Below are positions 26,301 through 40,082 of a stretch of DNA of 64,000 nt, in pieces. Source of the stretch: Epiperipatus broadwayi. Its lineage: Eukaryota > Onychophora > Udeonychophora > Euonychophora > Peripatidae. How positions within the stretch are numbered: position 1 is the first letter of the stretch; each line of letters begins with the position of its first letter. The stretch covers positions 3,782,576-3,846,575 of the forward strand of contig JAQFVV010012490.1 in NCBI GenBank assembly GCA_028023455.1, written 5' to 3'. Below the pieces are notes generated by a model. It worked only from the letters and a program-made list of their open reading frames with translations. It made no database searches and was not told the DNA's origin. Made by a program: the position numbers and the translations under genes.

Positions 26301-26994
26301 CCTAAGTACATATACTATAATAATTTTAACAATAGCCCTTTATAAAAGTTGATTAATATTGATAATAAAAAATGAAATAATTAAGAAGTGAAATTATGGC
26401 AAAAATGATGGATATATAAATGCTAAACATGGAATTACTAAATTAATAAACATTATTGGCTGAAATAGAAAATGTTACAAAGAATGTTATTGGCGTAGCA
26501 ATTACATCTGAGTTTTAGTTTTGGATAAAGCATCAGACATTTTTATCACATTTTGTGATCTCATTTACAATTTATTCATCTTTATTTATTTTTATTCTTT
26601 TTATATATGTACATAAATATAAATAACTTTGAAGCAAATGTAAATGCAATACATGAATTCACTAAATCAATGAATAGCATTGGCTGAAATAGCAAATGTT
26701 ACGAGTACAATTGAATAATATAACAATCAAGTGTGTAAGATTTTTCAGAATGTTTCAGCTTTGAAGAAAACATCACATTCTGGGAGTTTATTTACATTTA
26801 GTTTTTATTCTACAATTTTGTCATCTTTACTGTTTTTATTCTTTTTTTGTGTGCTTAAAAAATATTAATTTTAATCAAAAACCAGAAAAATTGATCAAAA
26901 ATAGTCATCACTATTAAAAAAAAAAATTGTTTCTAAAATAGATAGTAGTAAACCTATTGATGATTTAAGTTTTGAATATATGGCTAAATTAATG
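20371..26994. other. Long AT-rich noncoding stretch
   Basis: Nothing coding or structured was recognised in 6.6 kb. It holds simple-sequence DNA: TA runs near 22978-22990 and 25131-25155, an AC run near 25097-25107, and scattered T- or A-homopolymers. Confidence 0.5.
25095..25155. repeat. AC/TA microsatellite
   Basis: Mixed (AC)n and (TA)n simple repeats with short interruptions. Confidence 0.8.
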
Positions 26995-27002
26995 ATCTAG
27001 AC
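26995..27002. repeat. 8-bp target duplication, left copy
   Basis: ATCTAGAC, identical to 28162-28169. Confidence 0.85.
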
Positions 27003-28161
27003 TAGGGGTCGGCAACCTAGGGCACATATGTCATGCAGAACAATTATCAATGGCACTGATAGAATTGGAAATAGTGAAAAATTATATTTTTATTACAGCA
27101 CACACGTTTGCACAAGCACCTACATTTTGCATATGCTATTCACGTGTAAATGGAAACCATGATTAAATTTAATTTACTAATTATTTTGAACAATAAACAT
27201 ACTCTATCTTTGCTATTTTCAATAAAGATAAAAGCTAAATGGGATGGAAATATATTTTTTTCCTAGGGAGGATTCATTTTGCCTAGATTTTTTTTTTTGA
27301 TGATCAATTGAGCATTACTACTTTTATATGTAACTGTGTGTTTGGAGTAAATTTATATAGGCAGAATATTATATCAATTAATTCATTTGAAAAACTTCTA
27401 TTCCTAATTATATAATAATACATTTTAAGTTTTGGCATGTTTACTTGAAAAAAAAGTTTATAGTTAGTGATAGTCAAATAAATCCTTGAACGAAATTCGC
27501 AAATATGGGAGACTTCATAATATCATTCAGATCTCAAAGTTAAATATCATTGCTTTTTTTTTAAAATATCTACTGTGTAATTAAAATAAATGAGTAAAAC
27601 AAAAAAATTCCAAATGTCCATAGTTTTAAAGAAGAGTATGTGAAAAATTTTCAAATTCAAGTTGACTTTTTTAATATCACAAAAATGAGGTTCTTTGAAA
27701 TATTTTTGATGAATGCTAGAAAAATACTTGTTTTATTTTCTTAGAGTTCATTAATCAGCTTTTTAAATTAAACTATTGAGAATTAAATGCATTTTTCCTA
27801 TTCTGAATCACAATACATTAATCGGCAATTTTGTAAATAATATGTATTTTTTTAAGATTGAATGGGATGAATTTTCTCCATGCCAAAGGAAATTTTAAGT
27901 ATGCCTTTCGAATGCAGTATAATTTAACAAAATGTACTTTTCGCATATGATCCTATGTATTTTAAAATATTGAATGACTAATAATGTAAGATCAGGTTTT
28001 ATAATGGGTTTCAAAAGTATATAATATATAATTTTGAAGCCCATTATAACTGGACCAATTTTGATACTATATATACTAAGATTGGTAGAATCATGTCGGC
28101 ACACAGAGCAACATTGTAACATAGATTCGTCACAATACCCCTAAAAGCTTGCTGACCCATG
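27003..28161. mobile_element. Short hAT-like transposon, 1159 bp
   Basis: The left end TAGGGGTCGGCAAC and the reverse complement of the right end, CATGGGTCAGCAAG, are degraded forms of the hAT end CAGGGGTCGGCAAC and resemble the ends of the 16830-19956 element. A perfect 8-bp target duplication flanks them. The interior contains no recognisable transposase motif on either strand; a 75-codon minus-strand frame (28122-27895) resembles nothing I know. It is either a non-autonomous derivative or a heavily decayed one. Position and orientation relative to a parent cannot be set from the ends alone. Confidence 0.75.
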
Positions 28162-28169
28162 ATCTAGAC
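28162..28169. repeat. 8-bp target duplication, right copy
   Basis: ATCTAGAC, identical to 26995-27002. Confidence 0.85.
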
Positions 28170-31100
28170 CACTTTAAAAAATAATGATGAATTAAAATAT
28201 ATATAATCTTTTGCTAATATGGGTTAATCAAAAGAAATGGTGGGTAATAGCATCAATGAGGTGATTATTTATAAAAATATTAAGCCATTTGAAGAATTTT
28301 TTGTTATGACTATAAGTGCTAGTGCCTATGAAGGAGTTTATTATCTACAAAAAATGGCTCAATGAATTAATAAAAAGAATCGCATTGCATAGCATTATAA
28401 AGCATGAGGAGACTGCTAATGCTAACCCTAGTAAAAATTTACATCTGAAAATTTTTATTACAATATATAACTTTGCTTATATTTTCATTTTATGCTTTAG
28501 AAACTAAATTTGATTTTTCTTTAAAATTTAACTATAAATATGTAAAGCAATTAATTTTTAATGTATTTTTGCATTTATATTTTTGATTTTTCTGCTTAAA
28601 TGGCAGTTTTTTTTATAGTAATATGAATATAGAGTGTGAGCTTGCAATGGATTATCTATAAATACAATGTATTTCAACGTAAGTTACAATAAAAAGATGA
28701 GTGAATGAGCTTCTGGAACCAATTAATTCATTGTATTAGATCCCACTATATTTATTTGTCATCTTGGTGACATTCTTAGTGGATCATCAGTGAATAGATA
28801 CAGAGTCAAGTAGGAGAAATAATTAAAGTGAAAAAAAAAGTGTAACCCCAATATTTACACATATTTGTATAAACATCAAATATTGATATAAATGATTACA
28901 TCTATTAATAGTTGTAGTTTAATAATGTTTTTTCTGTCTAATGATGCCTAATGTAAATCCAAATTTGAATACATTTTGGAAAAAAATATAAAAGTTTAGA
29001 ACATGAAGTAAATCAATAATTAAAACAGAAGAAGTAATTTATTTTGGACAAGTGCAAATCAAGATATAAATATCTGAGAATGAATATTCTTACTTACTTA
29101 CATTCCTGCTTTTTCTTTGCTATTGTCACTTACTACTAAGAAAATTTTTCTCCAATGCTTATTCTCAAAAAGCATTCATTACCAAATTTTATCTTATCAG
29201 AAACATGATAAAATAAATCAACTTTTTGATATTGCAAATATCTTGAAATCATTGTCCAACATTATTCAATACAAAAGATGATGACCATAATATAATAATC
29301 TGCTCTAAAAAAGATTAAAATGATAATTAATATAAATAATTTATCAGTTGTTTGGAAGATCATATGATTTTTGAGTAAGAAAGCTACAGTTGAGCATAAC
29401 AGTTATACTTAATTAACCAAATTCAATATGTATATATAAACTATTTTACTTACTTGGGAATTAAAAGCTTTAGTTTTAGAGTCAGCTAGTTTAACATCGT
29501 CTTAAACCACACAGGATAATACAAATGAAAATAATTTCCAAAAGTTATCTAATGATAATTCTAAGTATAATAAAAAATATTGTGGAACTAAGCAACTTAT
29601 AAAGTAAAAGATAAATTTCTACTGAAGTAAATTACAATAAAAGGCGAGATAGTATAAATAAGTTACTGAATATATATAAAAATTTACAAATTTAATTGAT
29701 TAATAATTTGACAGAATTTAGTAATTTGTTTTATAAATATATAATTAGATACTATATTAAAAAAAATTAAACTAGAAAGTAAATAATTTAAACTATACAC
29801 CCTCTAATTTTTAATGATTCTAGCTAAATAGTCAGTCAAAAAAAAACCAATAACAACTTTTTTGTATAGTGATGAGATGGTTGTTAATTTCTTTCTTTGC
29901 ATTAATGTGTATTATTAGTTTTTATTTTGCAATTAAATTAAAACCAAAGAATATTTAGTTGAAGGTAGTTTAATTTATTTCACTCATTTTTGATATGTAT
30001 AATTCTATTATTTTATTGCTTACATAGTCCACATGGCAAAAAATCAATTAGCAAATTAACTACTTTGAATAGGGTTGGTGCTATTTGTTAACATTAGAAA
30101 ATTGTTATGGACCATTCAATTCATCAAATTTCTTTATTTGCATGGAATTCTACAATATTTGAGATAAAATTAAATTATAATTAATAGCAATGTGATAGTA
30201 ATAACAAATTATATACCACAACAATATTAATTATTTTTTATTTCAACAATTTCCAAAAAATTCTTCTATCATATCAAATGATTTGTCAAAAGTCTCAGAA
30301 TTTAATTATTCTAGTCTGTTTTTAAATGAATCCATTTTATAATCCTAAAATGAATGTGATTTAAAATCAGAATTTAAATACTCAACTTCATATCCCATAT
30401 CAAGTGCCATGAAAAATTAAGATTCCATGTGAAAAACAAAAATTTAGTACAATTTTAATAAAATATAACATTTTAAAGGATTTATGTTCATTATTTAAAT
30501 CACAAATTTTATACTAAAGTAATCAAAATATATTTTATTCTAATATTTGTGAGTAAAATATAATGAATATAGAACCAAAATTAATAGAAAAAACTTTTAT
30601 TTTAGTTACAGTGAGTAGATTTTGAAAAAATTATGAATTGCATAACAAAAAAAAAAAGGCATCAGAGAAATTAAAGTTATATAATTTTTATGAGACTAAT
30701 GCCTTGTTCCATTTTTCTCATTTATAAACTTAAATGCTAAAGGTTCATGGAAGCATTATCAGCTATCAATAATTAAATATTTCCTGAGCTTTCTGAACTA
30801 AGAATATTAATGTAAATCTACATAAATATTGTACCATTAGAAAATTGCTATTTTTAGAAATTAATATATATATTAAAAAAATTGAATTTTTTTTCTTTTT
30901 ATTTTTCTGTTCTTTTAATATTTTTAAATAACTAAAAAAAAAAAAAAAGAATTTATTTATTTTTCATCTTTCAATTGATAGAGGTTAAAGATCGAGTTTT
31001 TAATTTCTTATTATAAACTATTATATGTGAAAATTTTATAATGTTTTATTTTCTACATCAGTTAATAAAAGATATTTTACAGTATTGTTGGATTTTACTT

Positions 31101-33027
31101 TGTAATTTAAGTTAACAATTGTTGTCATGCCTAATGAGCAAGAATTCATATCAAAATGATCAAATCTTTGAAAGTTTTTTTTCTTTTCTTAATAGTATAA
31201 TCAAATAAAAAGTAGTAAACAATTACTATTATAACTCTTAGCATCACATCATTACTTACTTACATACAAATTTATATATACATTCATAAATACCAAATTG
31301 TAAATTTAATCTGCATACTTAGATAGATGACTCTGGAATAAATCAATGAGTTGGATTATTTTTGTCAAATGCAGATTAAATGTAAGCTACAAGATGTTAT
31401 ATATTACTTTACTGAGAGAACTAAAATATATAGGAATGAGTAGATAGCTTGAATGCAAAAACCTTAAAAGGATTGGAATTTTCAGGCCATTAGCTTGATA
31501 GTATTACAAAACTAAAAGATGGTGGCAGGATGGGGATACATAAAAGTGATCCACAGAAATTAATCTGGGGATCAAATTGTTCTATCTGGCATTAAATTGA
31601 TTATTCATGTTTATATAGAATGTTCTATAATATAGCAATGTGAGTTTAAGAATTATTGTCAATGAACAATTCTGGGTATATGTATAAATTAAAAGAATTT
31701 CCATTAACTTATAAAATTCTTAAGCACAGTTATGTTTTTAAAATTAGATCTAATATTAATTTAAACATGATTTATAATTTGCAGACTTTTCAATTTATTA
31801 TTTCTTAAGTACTTCTAGAAGGGATATGTGAGTGTGAAAATTATAAATCATATTCTCCACTGATAGATGTAATTTAAAAAGTATTATTATAGTTAAAAAT
31901 TTAAATAAATAATTGAAATATATTTAATTTTAAGTATTTCTTTAAAAGAAAAAAGTGACAAATTATAACAAAAATAGTCATACTGAAAAAGATATCACTT
32001 AATACTTTTAAATATTATTCAAAATCTTATAATTATTTAAGTATATATATGTGAAATTAATCAATACATTAAGCTATATTGAAATCAAATATAAAAGAAC
32101 ATTCCAGTAGCATGGAAGATTTAATATTAGATAAGTTCATATTTGTATATATATAAATGTATTAATAATGATACTACAATTAAATATGTGAATGAATTTA
32201 ATATCATTTATTACGTAAGTGTTAATATTAAAAAATTATAGTTACTTCTATTTCACATAATAATCAAATTAAAAATTGTTTTATCATCAGCAATTTGATG
32301 ATCAAAAAAATAATGAACAGTCAGTCTGATGGACTGAACTTTATCTTATTCTGTAAATCGTAGATACTAAAAACCTTATAACATTTATTGATGAAATGCA
32401 AGATAATCAAGACCATTGCAAAATGGAGTTCACCAAAAACTATTTGGTACAAGGGGATTTCAGCACTTTTCTGTTCAACAAATTGCTGATATTAGATTGT
32501 CAATTTTTTTTTACAGATAAGCAAAAATCTTTATGGATTATATTATTATATTTATAAAAGAGATGATGTTAAATAAGATTTCCAGTGATAAGTTGATTGG
32601 TAGAATCTAATATGGTTAGAGATGCTTACACATTAGAATTTATCTAGTGAAATCATTGAGTTCAGTGGGTTATTGGTCATTTTTTAAATCAAAGAATTGT
32701 GGATGACATAAGTTTGCTATTTTTTTTTATGAACTAAAAGGTTGCTATAAAATATATCATTATTCACACAGAAACTAATAGAATAAGTCTCTTTAAAAAC
32801 ACTCACTCCAACGTTATTGCTCAATTGCAGAATTTTTTCACTATTATAGAATTTAGGATATGAACTGTTCTGTAAATAAGTAAAGCTTTTGTGCCTGTCC
32901 ACTGTATTATTTCTAAAAGCTTTTTTCACATTACACACAGAACTCTCTGAAATTTTTTTTATTACTTTAATATATAATTTTGTTTTAAACTACATTAATT
33001 ATATGTAATAAATCTTACATATATGTG
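28170..33027. other. AT-rich noncoding DNA
   Basis: No coding sequence or RNA gene recognised. A 63-codon frame at 28316-28507 has no known motif. Long A/T runs occur (for example 30938-30949). Confidence 0.5.
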
Positions 33028-33185
33028 TTGATATGCTTATTCTTTCTTTATGTTTTTCAATTTAACTTAATGCATTTTAGGTGTTGAGCTATAATTATAG
33101 TGCTAAGTACTGAAAATGCATTAAGCTGAATGAAAAAGCAAAAACATCAAAGAAAGAATAATTATATACTTCATAAGCATATCAA
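33028..33185. repeat. Imperfect foldback, arms of about 75-80 bp
   Basis: The left arm, from 'ttgatatgcttat' through 'cttaatgcatttt' to 'gctataatta', is mirrored imperfectly by the right arm ending 'ataagcatatcaa', with the centre near 33100 at 'tataattata'. Matching blocks include 'ttctttctttatgttttt' against the complement of 'aaaaacatcaaagaaagaa'. Small indels interrupt the pairing. The form is that of a small MITE or foldback element. No target duplication was identified. Confidence 0.65.
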
Positions 33186-36100
33186 AATACATAATTTATT
33201 TAATATATAATTCAATATCAACTCACTGCTCATAAAACTTCGGCACTTTCTTTAAAAAAATTAATTTAACTATTAAGAAAAAGTTATCACTGTTGTTCTA
33301 AGGTTAAAAAACAACCCCTCCCCCCCATTTTTACAAAATTGCATTTCTATCCTATAAAGTTCAAAAATATTTCAAGCAGTAATTACAGACAACATATGCT
33401 TACCAATGTCAACAACTGCAGCTAATTTTTATTTAATCAATAATTTATATCTACATAAATGTATACTTTTAGATTTTACTACACGAACTCTCTCTCTCAC
33501 ATGCATATATGTATGAGTAAATAAAAAAATCGATTTACCTATATAAAAATATAATTACAGTCTTATCAAAAGAAAACAAAAAGTCCAGAAATATTAAATA
33601 CATGTAATTATAAATGAATTACATAATTAAATTTATATACAATATGTACATAATACATTCTACACATTCTATATATATATAATTCAAAGTTCATGGTTTT
33701 ATATCAAAGAACTCTTTCCAAAGCTGCATTTGTTACAGCAGAGAATACTTTGAATAGCAGTCCAAAAGAAATCGTATGACATATTTTGGTATGCAAAACA
33801 ATATTATTTTTTAATATAAAATTACCTATAAAAATCTCAAAAATTTTGAGAATCAAAAAAGAAAAATGTAAACAAATTTGACAAAAATAATTTCTTTAAA
33901 TATCATGAAGAGTAAATGCGAACAGAAACTGAAGAAAGTTCATCAGAATATTAAAAATTTCAACTTTAAAAAATTCAATTTAAAACAAATTTCAGGATGA
34001 ATAAAATTTTTTTTACTAATGAAGAAATTTTTGATAATGTTCTGGAAGAATGTCCAGTAAACCTAAAATAAAAAAAACATAAAAAATTAATTCTATATAT
34101 TAAAATACAAAATATATCATTCATTTAAGAAAAAAAAAGGTAATTTAAAAGTCTTAAAAATCTTTATTTTTATTAAGTATGTAAAAACTTTCTTTTATTT
34201 TTCTTGTGCTAAATAGGAATTAGTAAACTTACATATATATATTATGTAAAGTATAATCAATCATTTAATATTAAAATTTACTTTCAATAGTATTAATATT
34301 ATTTTTCTGTTAAATGTTAAAGTTGATTTTTTTTTTTTAAAGTACAAATTACTTTAATTAAGCTATTTAGTAAAACTCATATATATATATATAACACTTT
34401 ACATATAAAGTTGTATATAATTCAGAAATTACTACATTAATTTTAATTGTCTTCATATATATATATATATTGTAATCTGTGACTTTGATAGTGAAACTAG
34501 ACTCTTATGTTTAATTTGTTTAAATATATAAAAAATATATATATTTTAATTAACTTAATTTTGTCAGTTAACTTTATGAAAGCTTTATAATTGGATGCCA
34601 ATTCCCATTATAAATTATTTCAAGTACTTTTGTAATTCCTGAACATTATTAAAATTCATTTTAATATTTTATTGCATTAATTTAAACTTGTTTGTGGTTG
34701 AGGTCGTTTTCAAATGTATAACCTAGAGATATGTTTTTTTTTACTATTTAAGAAGAAATTAGTGCTAAAACTATGATTGCTTTCATAGAGTCCTAAATTA
34801 AACAGTAATAGTAATTAGATCTAAATTTTAATATCAGATACTAATGTTACATATGCTTACTTATAATTGAATATTTCTATCTAAATTAAATATTAGCAAG
34901 AGTATATTCCTCAAACTAATATCATTAAGATTAAATAGGTAAAAATAAAGCTAAATTAGTCAATTTAATAAAGAGTGGTTATTAGTATTAAAATAGTTGT
35001 TAATTTTCAAGTGAAACAACTTGAGTGTACATATGTGTGAGTATGCCTGTATATATTAATTTTAATTTACACTTCATTTTATCATGTTAAATATCATTTT
35101 AAATACCATTAAATTAATCAAATATTGACTTTATTGAATATCTAATTGATTTATTTAAAATAATATATTTTCTTTCATTGTATTTTATTTTAGTTTACTA
35201 TAATAATTTTAGTTTCTTAAAATAATTATTTCAGACAACACATGTTAATTACGACATCTGAAAAATATGTAAATGATTTTCTATTTTCAGTTTAAATCCA
35301 CAGATACAAAATTGACATTTAAACCCTAAATGTGGGAAAATTACAGGAAATAATAAAAAAATGTTTCCCATCAGTCAAAAAAGAGTGAAATGACTAGGTG
35401 TATAAAAGGTCTACTCACACTTCAAACAAGCTATGGGAGATTACAAAAGATGACCTATGAAAAGTACTACAAGCTACCAAATTTCTAACAGAAAACAAAC
35501 ATACAAAAGAGAAAGGAATTTGACTGTGTTTGAACTACAGATAATTATATGTTCAAAATTTTAAATTATTTTATTTTAAAATAATATTTATCCTTAAGAA
35601 AACTCAAATTCATGTGCAAAGTTTAAGCTGAAGTCACTGGGAATCCAAAAGTCAACACTATTTAAAAAGGAAAAGCAAATGAAGATGTCAAACAATTATT
35701 CACTCCTAGTTGCTGAAATATATATGTTTGACACCAGTACATCACGGGAATTACATATTGCATGTCCTGCTCATATAAAAATTATTCATTATTTTAAATG
35801 TCATAGTTTTCAATGAACTTTATTATAAATATAACTTTCCTTATATCTTAGAAATAAAATTATTGGAAATTCATATTTTGCAATAATTATGACAGACATT
35901 AAGTTATTTAAAATATGAAATTTAATCTTTGAAAGTACAATGGGTTATCAAGGACTTTTAGAAAGCTTTATTTTGATATTTTAAAATATATTGTTTCAAT
36001 ATTTTTGATAAACAGTTTCTCTTGGATAAATTACTTTTCTTTTTATAATTGAACTATTAATTTAAGATGAGTGAACCTTTTGAGTTAAATTCAAAAATGA

Positions 36101-39100
36101 CATTTTAAATTGCTCTTAATGATTAATTATTTGTTGCCTTTGCTGGCGAGAAAAAAAAAGGGGGGTGGGGATCATTCCTTTATACTTCAACTTTACGGAT
36201 AAAAGAAACTGAATAAGAGAAAATATCTTTGAAATCTATCAAATAAAGATTTATCAGCTTACTCTTATGTTGAAAAGACATTGCACTTATATTTCTAGTA
36301 AATTTTGGTTGAAAATTAAATGTCATTAATTTTTAATAAAACTTGCTTAACATATGCTTTATTACTATTATCAACGCTCAAAATGTAACGTGTAAACCTG
36401 CTCTCTTTCTCTCTGGAAGGAAACCTGCTTAGTTAAAAGAAATATTTGCTCTCGGACCACTATATTTGAATATACTACTCATGAAATGAAAAAAAAAAAC
36501 AGCTTAATATTATAATATAAATTATTAGAACCTGATGTAACTATATATTTAAATATTTTGTGAAGTTAAATGGCCATTATCCATGTATCTGTGTACGTTT
36601 ATGTTTAAAGAAATCTTAAGTAAAATAATTTTCAATGCTGTGCATCTATTTTAGGCTGCTTTATTGCCAAGAACTGGAGAAATATTTTATGCTTGCAAAA
36701 CTGTCTTGGCAAAATGGTGAAACCTATATGATAAAGAACTTTAATACTTTAAAAAATTGGTTAAACTGGTTAAAATTTAGAATTATAATTTTATGTACTT
36801 ATAAATTATTTGCTTGTTTTATGTATTCTAATTGTTTAACATATTTTAAGCATTATTGTTCAAGGTAATATTCAGAGGTTCATATAATAGTGACTATTTT
36901 ATTAATGTTATATAATGATTTTAGTATTCCATCATTTTAAAAATATTGCTTTGCCACCTGTCGCAACTTATCATATCAGTGAATATTTATATGTAAACTA
37001 TTAAAAAATGTTGTATATTCTTATTTTATTATATATTTCGGATTGTATTTTTTTAAGTCACATTTGACAAGATAACTATCTTATCGGTTTTATACATCAG
37101 TTAATAATTTTTAAATAAAGAGATATTAGCATTAGTTTTTCCTGGGTATTGTTTTGAGATTATCTTGCCAGTTTATATTCCCAAGGGATATAGCCTCATC
37201 TCTCTCTTGATGTGATTTTGATAACACATATATTTTATAGAGATGTCAGCATTGTCTCTCTTCTTAATATTTTTTGTGAGTGGTATGTTTTCAGATTTCA
37301 TGATTGAATAAATGCTTTGTTTGGGGAAACTCTTGTTGTTCCTAGTATTTTGTGATGTTCCATTCCAACTTTTCGTTACATGCTCAGAGACAAAGATCCT
37401 GCCATAGTTATTTACCCTCAGAATGTAGGTGCATCTTTTGTATTCATGCTATCACTAAGTTCATTACCTTATTAATCTTTTACCCTCGGAAGTATTATAT
37501 TTTTTGTATTGCGACCATGTATGATGTATTATATATCTTTATTATTATGGCAATTAATATGGTTATTTGTTTTGAAGAGTGTCATCTTTTTCTTCAGGTG
37601 CATTTTTGACTACTCTTAGTATAGATAGAGATGGTCCTGATGTATAAATCTGTTCTGCTGTGCTTTTCCAGCATTATATAATATAAAACCAATAATTAAT
37701 TTATTCAAAATTGTATTTATAAGCATAAATAAGCAATATATATCATCATCATCATCATCTAGTAGCAAATCATTACTAGATTGGTAAGACATAAATATTT
37801 AGATTTACTCATTAACTGGGACAATATTACGGTGTAACTGTAATGCATAGATTGGTAAAAATTTTATCAGTTAAAAAGATGAAGATTTATTGAAATAATA
37901 CTTATGTTAGTCAAATAATAATGCATATGTTAGTATAACTTTTATCATTTAGGAAAGTATAAAAAATTTTATAATAATAATACCAATATTGATTTGAATT
38001 TTATTAATCAGAAAATGTGAAACTGTTTGTAATAGTATATGTGCTCATAAAGGTTATATCGGTTAACCAAAATAAACAATAGTTAATTAATATTTAATAT
38101 AATAAATTATTTATTTCATAAATTTAAACTACAAACTTTAAAATTGTATTTCTCTGATATGGTAAAATTACATTGTATTGTAATTTGATAGTGCATTTAA
38201 ATTTTATGGATTTCCTAAAGTGATATTGCTGAATTGCCTTATTGTAAATAAATTTTATATTTTGTTGTTAAGTCTTGTTTATAGTATCAATATTATCTTA
38301 TTCACATATAATTTGTTCAGAAATCTAAACATTGTTTAATTCATGATGCAATTATATTTTATTCTAATAATTCAGAGTACATTCACATAAATTAAAGGTA
38401 ATAAATCACTTAGTCATACTGATTTACAGATGTTGAGAATGCTTCTAAGTAATAAAATATTTATTCATTTCCTTAAAATTTTTACTGATCACTATAATTT
38501 AATTGCAATTATTTAAAGATTGTTAATAAAAATATTAAAAATAAGAAATGGATTTAAAATGAATGATTTATAATTCAAGCTCTCACTTTTAGATACTTAA
38601 GACTGATTCATATAATTACATTTGAGTTTGGAAATAAGACAGTTGTTCTTATTTCTTTAAATTCTCTATGTTGTGGGTGGGGCTAGACTGAACACCACTG
38701 TTTAACAGCGTTTGTGAAAAAAGGATGATTACTTTCTATAGTTTGTTACAATTTATAAATTTAATAAATTGCTCGCAAACAACAATGATTGAACCATATG
38801 ATGTACTATCAGAAACATAGCTGAGTGTAAGGGATATGTGTTGTTGGCGGTTGATATTTGGAATACAGTCAAGAATTATAGCAAAATACTTTCTTGATTT
38901 TAATCAATTTATAATCTGGTTTTGGATTTTACCTCCCATTTGCTTTGATAAAAATTATTGAATCACAGTTCAATAATTTCTAGAAAATTTCCATTATGCT
39001 AACCACCTATATTTTGACAGATCCTCGAAATGCTAAATTATACTCAGCTACAAATTATATTATTGATAATAATCTTTCAAAACCTTGATGTAATTATAGT

Positions 39101-39590
39101 TAAAGACAACATAGTTTTGTAAAAATAAAAAATAAAATTGAGTTATATATTTTTTTAAAAAGAATAAAGCTATTTATTCAAAGCAAGTGGGTGAAAGAAT
39201 TAGAAAAACTCCTTTTTAAAAAGAAAACTTTTTGTAAATTAAGAAAGTAAAATGTATAAAAATAAGTAAATAGGAAAAATCAGAATAAAATTTAGTTTGT
39301 AAAAGAAAAACTTTCGAAAATGTAATTAGTTAAAAAAATTACTGATTGAATTAATTAAAAGAAAAACAAGTAAACTATCTCATAAAAGTGATAGAAGATT
39401 AATCCAAAAAAAAAAAAAAAGATTAGATAACATGCAATGTAAAAATCAATTAGATTAAGGAAAATGTAAAAAATCAATTAGATTAAAGAAATATAAAAAT
39501 AAATTAAAAACAGATTTAAGTTATGATCAAAATAAAAAAACTATGATAAAAAATTAAAACAATGAGAGAGAAAAGTATATAAAGTCGCAA
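33186..39590. other. AT-rich noncoding DNA
   Basis: No gene recognised. TA runs occur at about 34379-34393 and 34455-34470; a C-run lies near 33319-33328 and a G-run near 36160-36168. A slightly less AT-rich patch at about 37140-37680 has decayed-looking frames on both strands that I could not assign. Confidence 0.45.
37741..37760. repeat. ATC trinucleotide microsatellite
   Basis: Short (ATC)n run of about six units. Confidence 0.75.
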
Positions 39591-39647
39591 CAGTCTATTG
39601 TTATTCAGTCTGCTCTTCAATCTATAATTCAGTCTGGTCTGCATTTT

Positions 39648-40082
39648 GTGATTGAGTTATTCCACTCTCGAGTCTGTAAGTCATTCCAGTCTTCATTTTG
39701 TGCTGTAACATTATTCCTTGCTCCAGAGATCCAAAAATCTAGGGACAGAATAAAGTCAGTCATTACCATGGTGGAAAATATTATTGCAGAAGCTGCAGAA
39801 TTAGCAATTTGCATTGCTAGAGTCATAGAATGTTCAACTGGGCTTCGGGCTCAATGTCTTCCAAAATCAACTGTCCCACCTAAACCCTTGCTGGAAAATG
39901 CCAAAATGCTAACCATTACTCTCTCTCTCCCATTGTCGAATCACAGAATAGAAGACAAGCTCCGAAACCATCAATGGAGACCAAAAGCCAAATGGTTAGA
40001 AACTGATAATCATGAAAACATAGGTAAAGATATTTTGATACTTATCTATAGACACTTCATATTTATTTTAAATGAATTTTAA
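39648..40082 (+). CDS. Unidentified 144-codon reading frame in a GC-raised island
   Basis: The longest frame in the window not clearly part of a known mobile element. It lies in a patch of about 400 bp (39600-40020) that is visibly less AT-rich than its surroundings. The N-terminal 20-odd residues are Cys/Phe-rich and hydrophobic; then comes 'MVENIIAEAAELAICIARV', which could form an amphipathic helix, then Pro/Leu-rich sequence. A consensus-like splice donor (AG|GTAAAG) occurs at about 40021-40028, after which composition turns AT-rich and the reading frame looks noncoding. The upstream repeated 'cagtct' motif (39590-39690) resembles repeat DNA, so this could be an exon, an LTR-type element fragment, or chance. 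No family recognised and no function proposed. Confidence 0.2.
   Translation: MIELFHSRVCKSFQSSFCAVTLFLAPEIQKSRDRIKSVITMVENIIAEAAELAICIARVIECSTGLRAQCLPKSTVPPKPLLENAKMLTITLSLPLSNHRIEDKLRNHQWRPKAKWLETDNHENIGKDILILIYRHFIFILNEF

Noticed and set aside
28316-28507. 63-codon open frame
   Set aside because: No motif, no repeat copy, composition like the flanks; frames of this length are expected by chance.
36635-36868. 77-codon frame preceded by a splice-acceptor-like 'ctattttag'
   Set aside because: Composition turns to random AT-rich sequence and no motif or donor site supports an exon.
37140-37680. Slightly less AT-rich stretch with an 85-codon plus-strand frame
   Set aside because: Both strands were read; neither gives recognisable domains. 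It may be an old repeat but cannot be supported.
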